9,700 nt of DNA from DASPJR01 sp035628505 (GTDB taxonomy: Bacteria; Planctomycetota; SZUA-567; H5-PLA8): positions 1-9,700 of the forward strand of contig DASPJR010000090.1 of the NCBI GenBank assembly GCA_035628505.1. The letters are read 5' to 3'. The notes beneath the pieces are model-generated. The model was not told the DNA's origin, did no database searches, and worked only from the letters and a program-made list of their open reading frames with translations. Below are positions 6,269 to 9,700 of this stretch, in pieces. The position numbers and the translations under genes were made by a program. Each line of letters begins with the position of its first letter. The first letter of the stretch is position 1.

Positions 6269-6296
6269 GCTCTTGGCTCTTGGCTTCTGGCTCTTA
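6269..6296. repeat. Heptamer tandem repeat, unit GGCTCTT (AAGAGCC on the gene strand), in the cysS leader
   Basis: Four adjacent 7-base units: GGCTCTT (6269-6275), GGCTCTT (6276-6282), GGCTTCT (6283-6289), GGCTCTT (6290-6296). The array ends 4 bases before the cysS ATG, so on the mRNA the repeats occupy the place where a Shine-Dalgarno should be. Copy number changes would alter the cysS leader. Confidence 0.8.
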
Positions 6297-6340
6297 ACGG
6301 AACAGATTCGACACAAAGACTCGAAGGGAAAGATTGTAGG

Positions 6341-8068
6341 TTAAGGGGCCGAATAAATCAATTTTCCCGCGATATAGGTGCGGAGAACCTTCGTCGCCGC
6401 GATGTCATCTTCCGGACAGGTGAGCAGATCGCGATCGAGCACGACCAGGTCGGCCAACTTGCCGGGTTCCAGCGAACCGATCCTGTCCTCGCTGAAGAGC
6501 AGGTACGCATTGTTAATCGTGTAAAAGCGCAGTGCCTGCTCCCGCGTGAGCGACTCTTCCGGATGCAGACGCCCCTCGTACCAGCGCGCCCGGCGCGTGA
6601 TCGCGGTAGCCATACCTAAAAACGGATTGTACAGATTGATCGCGCGCAGCGAGCCGATTTTCTGCATGTGGTCCGAGCCACCGCCGACGATTACGCCGGC
6701 ATCGAAATGACTTTTCAGCGGAACAAAATAACGCAGCCGCTCATAACCGAAATGCCCGACCAGCGTGCTCGCATCCAGGTACAGCCAGGCTGGCTGAATA
6801 TCCATCACCGCACCGATTTTCGCGGCCAGCTCGATCGCTTCTTTGCTCTGAAAGCTCGCGTGCGTCACGCACGGCCGCGTCTCACGGACGGGCAGTTCTT
6901 TGGCTAGCGACTCGTACGTCTCAAGCAGCGTTTGAACGGCGCCGTCGCCCTGCGCGTGCGCGGTGAACTGCAATTTGGCTTCGACCGTTGTGCGCACCAT
7001 CGCGCTGAGTTTTTCCGGCGGAATAAACAACACGCCGCGATACGCCGGATCGGTAATCGAATACGTCTTGCTCAATCCCCAGGGCTCGCGCATGTAAGCG
7101 CTGCCCGTCAGCATCCCGCCGTCCAGGTACGTCTTGATCCCGATGATGCGCAGCCATTCGTCTCTTTCTTTGAACAGCGTATCGACGGCAATGGTGCGGA
7201 TGCGCTCCTGGATCTGCTCGATGGAACCGATGTACGGAACGCTCGCGGACGCGGCGACTCGCAACGTCAACTCGCCGCGCTTACGCAGTTCCCTGTAAAG
7301 CTCCAGGGCAGCCACGCCGGTATCGCGATCGCCAATAGCCGTGAGTCCAACGGCGTTGTAATCCTTGAACAGCTCGCGCAGGCGCTGGCGCTTTTCCTCG
7401 TCAGTCGGCACGCGCGCGGTTGATTCGACTTTCACGAAACGCGTGCAGTTGCGCAGAATACCGGTGGGCTCGCCGGCCGAATCTTTCTCGATGAACCCGG
7501 GGCCGCCGTCGCTGACTTTGAAATTTCGATCAATTGCGCTGAGCTTCAGCGCCAGGCTGTTCAGCGAGGCGTCCGGCCCGGTGCGGAAGAGAACGGGATG
7601 CTCTGGCGCAACGCGGTCCATCTCCGCGCGCGTTGGATAGCGCTGCTCTTTCAGCCGCGTGATGAAGACCTGCTGCAGATGAATCCATTTTCCAGTCGGC
7701 AGCACCTTGGCGCGCGCGGCGATGTAATCGAGTACATCCTGAATCTTTTCCATCGTGGGAATGTCGTGGTCGAACTCCGTGAGGCTGGCGGCCGCGGGAT
7801 GAACGTGCGAATCGATGAGCCCGGGAATGACTGTTTTGCCTTGCAGATCGATGACCTCGGTCCCCGCTCCCTTCAGCTTGAGCACCGCATCATTGCTTCC
7901 AACCTGCAGAAGTTTTCCGCCGCCGATGGCGACGGCCTGCTGGATTGAAAACGCTCGGTCAACGGTGACGATCTTGCCGCTGTGCAGAATCAGATCCGCC
8001 TCTGCGGCATGCAGAACTTCGGCGTGCATGAAAAGAGAGCTCAGCAGGGCAAGAAGCAGGAAGCGCAT
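6341..8068 (-). CDS. Secreted amidohydrolase, YtcJ-like (Amidohydrolase_3 family)
   Basis: A 575-residue protein with a Sec signal peptide (MRFLLLALLSSLF..., probable cleavage near HAA|EAD, residues 20-22), so it should act in the periplasm or outside. The rest is a metal-dependent amidohydrolase TIM barrel with its split beta-sandwich: N-terminal ADLILHSGKIVTVD (24-37), metal motif GLIDSHVHP (83-91, H88 and H90), IKTYLDGG (311-318, with K312 at the carbamylated-lysine position), HAQGDGA (371-377), THAS (402-405), and GSDHM (464-468) with metal-binding D466. The tail LEPGKLADLVVLDRD (533-547) completes the sandwich. Length and motif order match YtcJ-type proteins, whose substrates are mostly unknown amides or esters. 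The start ATG 8068 has AGGTGG 11 bases upstream. It diverges from the CAP-domain gene over a shared 118-base region and is followed by cysS. Hydrolase activity is well supported; the substrate is not. Confidence 0.9.
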   Translation of the reverse strand: MRFLLLALLSSLFMHAEVLHAAEADLILHSGKIVTVDRAFSIQQAVAIGGGKLLQVGSNDAVLKLKGAGTEVIDLQGKTVIPGLIDSHVHPAAASLTEFDHDIPTMEKIQDVLDYIAARAKVLPTGKWIHLQQVFITRLKEQRYPTRAEMDRVAPEHPVLFRTGPDASLNSLALKLSAIDRNFKVSDGGPGFIEKDSAGEPTGILRNCTRFVKVESTARVPTDEEKRQRLRELFKDYNAVGLTAIGDRDTGVAALELYRELRKRGELTLRVAASASVPYIGSIEQIQERIRTIAVDTLFKERDEWLRIIGIKTYLDGGMLTGSAYMREPWGLSKTYSITDPAYRGVLFIPPEKLSAMVRTTVEAKLQFTAHAQGDGAVQTLLETYESLAKELPVRETRPCVTHASFQSKEAIELAAKIGAVMDIQPAWLYLDASTLVGHFGYERLRYFVPLKSHFDAGVIVGGGSDHMQKIGSLRAINLYNPFLGMATAITRRARWYEGRLHPEESLTREQALRFYTINNAYLLFSEDRIGSLEPGKLADLVVLDRDLLTCPEDDIAATKVLRTYIAGKLIYSAP

Positions 8069-8100
8069 ATTATTTCATTCCACCTGTGCAAACATGAGTT

Positions 8101-8123
8101 CTGAAAAACCCGCTTGTTTTCAG
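8101..8123. promoter_or_regulatory. 7-9-7 dyad in the divergent promoter region (candidate shared operator)
   Basis: CTGAAAA (8101-8107) and TTTTCAG (8117-8123) form a perfect inverted repeat around a 9-base spacer, 32 bases from the amidohydrolase start and 63 from the CAP gene start. Half-sites are 16 bases apart, a spacing seen for dimeric repressors. I see no convincing sigma-70 hexamer pair on either strand here. It could also form a hairpin in the leader of either transcript. Confidence 0.4.
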
Positions 8124-8172
8124 TTTCCTGGGTACTGATGAGCGCGTTAAACTGAGGCATCAAAATAACAAC

Positions 8173-8178
8173 TGGAGG
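8173..8178 (+). promoter_or_regulatory. Strong ribosome binding site (TGGAGG) for the CAP-domain gene
   Basis: TGGAGG lies 8 bases before ATG 8187. It is the clearest Shine-Dalgarno in the window and fixes the start, since the signal peptide begins at that ATG. Confidence 0.8.
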
Positions 8179-8186
8179 TCCCGCTT

Positions 8187-9593
8187 ATGCGCCTCATCTA
8201 CTACACCGCGATTGTGCTCGCGTGTGTCTTCTGCACGCCGGCTGATGGCGCATCGCTCTCTGCTGAACAGCTGCAGCGCGCGCAGGAAGCGGTCGATCGC
8301 ATCAACCTGTATCGAAAGATGCATGGCCTGTCCGCAGTGCCGCACGATCAAAGCTCCAGCGCAGCGTGCTACGCGCATGCCGATTATCTCGATCAGAATC
8401 CAAACGAGCTCGGGAATCCATACACGGAAAACTCGGCGCTTCCAGGCTCCACTCCCGAAGGAAAAGCCGTCGCGCCAATTTCCCTGGTAACGACGGGCTC
8501 CAGCGGTGCTGATTCAGTTACTGCGATGTTCAACAGCTACGGCTTTCGCGGATTTTTCATCGCGGGCGATCTGACAAAAACAGGCTACGGCGACGCACCG
8601 AATGACGGATTTCCAATCGCTGTCGTTCGCGTCGGCGATATCCATAAGCCGCAGAACCTGCTCTCCCCGCCGCCGAATTCGAAGGGTAACGCCGTCGGTA
8701 CTTTCCGCGGTGCTGACATCGTTCTGTACGGCGCGACGGCTACGAGTGTCTCGGAGCTGCTCGCCAGCAGTATTACGGCAGGCGGATCGCCACTCGAGCA
8801 CACCTCGCAGGTAACCACGACTTCCGGCAGCCGGCCGGACGCAAAGCACGACATCGTGTTGACGCCCAACTCGCCGCTGCCCGTGAATTCCCTTATTTCG
8901 GTCGTGATTGACTACAAAGAGAATGGCGCGACGAAAAAGGCCGAATGGAGTTTCAGCACCAGCGAAACCGGAACGTTCGATCCGGTAGCGGCCGCAGCGA
9001 GCGCCGGCGGCGGAAACACGACGCCTGTCGATCCGCCGAGTGACACTTCGGACGCGGACGCAGACGGTTTTCCCGCCAACGTTGAAAATGCCGCAAAAAC
9101 ATCACCGACTGATGCAGCGTCGACGCCGTTCGCCAATCAGACTGCTCCGGCGGCGAGTGCGCTGGCACTGCCGAAGCTGCAGGTGAAACTCAATTTCGCC
9201 AAGCGCGACTCGGACTCGCTCTCGCTGAGCGGCACGTTGCCGGTGGCCGCGGATTTTACGCCCGATCAGAAACAGGTGATTGTCGACGTGAGCGGAATCG
9301 CGCGCGCCTTTACGCTCGACATCAAAGGCAAAGGAACTGCGCTGAACACGATCGGGCTCGAGACACAATCGTTCAAGCTCGCCAAACCGAAGAACCTGGT
9401 TGCAAAATATCAGCTGAAGCTTGCGCGTGCGAATCTGCGCGGCGACCTTGATGGTGATGGCTTGACCAATGCCGACAACGCCGGCAGCGGAGTGAAGATC
9501 CCAGTTGCTGTCTACTTCACGCAGGCGATTTTCACGCACGAATACAACGCAACGTACAAAGCGAAAGCAAACCGAACGGGAATGGCGAAGTGA
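8187..9593 (+). CDS. Secreted modular protein with divergent CAP (SCP/PR1) domain, Ig-like domain and Ca-binding linkers
   Basis: A 468-residue secreted protein. Domains in order: Sec signal peptide (1-22, cleavage probably at DGA|S); CAP-superfamily region ~27-157 (INLYRKMHGLSAVPHD, AACYAHADYL, YTENSALPGSTPEG, then FRGFFIAGDLTKTGYG and VVRVGD); an Ig-like beta domain ~183-262 ending in the typical WSFST strand; an Asp-rich, thrombospondin type 3-like linker DTSDADADGFPANVENA...SPTDAASTPF (286-315); a C-terminal beta domain ~328-412 (DSLSLSGTLPV ... RAFTLDIKGKG) of a kind I recall at the end of secreted Planctomycete and Acidobacterial proteins; and a second Ca-site motif DLDGDGLTN (420-428). 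In most bacterial CAP proteins an 'HR' pair stands where R121-G122 occur here, so one usual cavity histidine appears lost; H64 remains. Possible roles are binding or extracellular hydrolysis, both unproven. Transcribed divergently from the amidohydrolase. Confidence 0.8.
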   Translation: MRLIYYTAIVLACVFCTPADGASLSAEQLQRAQEAVDRINLYRKMHGLSAVPHDQSSSAACYAHADYLDQNPNELGNPYTENSALPGSTPEGKAVAPISLVTTGSSGADSVTAMFNSYGFRGFFIAGDLTKTGYGDAPNDGFPIAVVRVGDIHKPQNLLSPPPNSKGNAVGTFRGADIVLYGATATSVSELLASSITAGGSPLEHTSQVTTTSGSRPDAKHDIVLTPNSPLPVNSLISVVIDYKENGATKKAEWSFSTSETGTFDPVAAAASAGGGNTTPVDPPSDTSDADADGFPANVENAAKTSPTDAASTPFANQTAPAASALALPKLQVKLNFAKRDSDSLSLSGTLPVAADFTPDQKQVIVDVSGIARAFTLDIKGKGTALNTIGLETQSFKLAKPKNLVAKYQLKLARANLRGDLDGDGLTNADNAGSGVKIPVAVYFTQAIFTHEYNATYKAKANRTGMAK

Positions 9594-9610
9594 TTGATCG
9601 GTCCGCCTTC

Positions 9611-9645
9611 GTGCTCCGTGGTTCGTGGTTCGTGGTTCGTGGTTC
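9611..9645. repeat. Heptamer tandem repeat, unit GTGGTTC
   Basis: Four exact GTGGTTC units (9618-9645) preceded by one decayed unit GTGCTCC (9611-9617), beginning 17 bases after the CAP gene stop. This is the cleanest heptamer array in the window. No coding or RNA role is visible. Confidence 0.85.
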
Positions 9646-9661
9646 GGCCCGGAGGGCCGAA
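9643..9661. other. Perfect 8-bp hairpin after the CAP gene
   Basis: TTCGGCCC (9643-9650) and GGGCCGAA (9654-9661) pair perfectly around GGA, sharing the last bases of the heptamer array. No T-run follows, so it is a poor intrinsic terminator. It more likely forms the left end of a dispersed palindromic repeat continuing to the window edge. Confidence 0.6.
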
Positions 9662-9700
9662 GGATATTAGCCGGGGTGCAAGCGAGCGGAGCGAGCGCCG
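9662..9700. repeat. Start of a probable dispersed intergenic repeat, cut by the window end
   Basis: After the hairpin the sequence runs GGATATTAGCCGGGGTGCAAG and then a GCGAGCGGAGCGAGCG stretch. I recall similar 'GGGCCGAAGG...TAGCCGGGGTGCAAG' runs in spacers of Acidobacteria and Planctomycetes, where a complementary ACCCCGGC arm follows. That arm would lie beyond 9700, so the assignment is tentative. Confidence 0.35.

Noticed and set aside
8216..8228. Lipobox-like VLAC in the CAP protein signal peptide (Cys 13)
   Set aside because: The cysteine comes too early for a lipoprotein h-region. Hydrophobic residues continue past it and a normal signal peptidase I site follows at DGA|S.
9611..9645. 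Short repeats that might suggest a CRISPR remnant
   Set aside because: Units are 7 bases and directly adjacent with no spacers, and there are no cas genes.

Overview
The window looks like a chromosomal segment from a moderately GC-rich free-living bacterium. Acidobacteriota is my best guess, with Planctomycetota or Verrucomicrobiota as alternatives. The reasons are a DUF1080 (3-keto-disaccharide hydrolase) protein, an SSS sugar-type symporter coupled to a BadF/GlcNAc-kinase family protein, a secreted YtcJ-like amidohydrolase, a modular secreted CAP protein with Ca-binding linkers, and many 7-nt-period repeats in the spacers. The assignment rests on gene content recalled from those phyla, not on a marker phylogeny. 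I see no phage genes, transposase, CRISPR array, rRNA or convincing tRNA.

Layout. Positions 1-2957 (+ strand) hold the end of a DUF1080 protein, a sodium:solute symporter, and a sugar kinase whose TTG start overlaps the symporter stop by 4 bases. Together they read as a uptake-and-phosphorylation module for a sugar or amino sugar. Positions 2958-3091 are a convergent spacer packed with two hairpin structures that probably terminate transcription from both sides. Positions 3092-4303 (- strand) encode an unrecognised cytoplasmic protein: an N-terminal zinc ribbon, a Pro-rich linker, and two copies of a YbjN-like / type III-chaperone-like fold. Positions 4304-4740 are non-coding and carry two matching 7-3-7 dyads (likely operators), an AT-rich tract, a REP-like palindrome and degenerate heptads. 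Positions 4741-6264 (- strand) are cysS (cysteinyl-tRNA synthetase), and 6341-8068 (- strand) a secreted amidohydrolase that may be co-transcribed with cysS. Positions 8069-8186 are a divergent promoter region with a 7-9-7 dyad. Positions 8187-9593 (+ strand) encode a secreted CAP-domain protein. The tail, 9594-9700, has exact heptamer repeats and the start of a palindromic intergenic repeat cut by the window end.

Most of the genes are ordinary. The strongest candidates for something undescribed are (i) the zinc-ribbon/double YbjN-like protein with paired dyads at its promoter, (ii) unrelated 7-nt-period tandem repeats recurring in nearly every sizeable spacer, and (iii) a sharply AT-rich patch inside the C-terminal part of cysS. 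I do not see a defence or secretion system.
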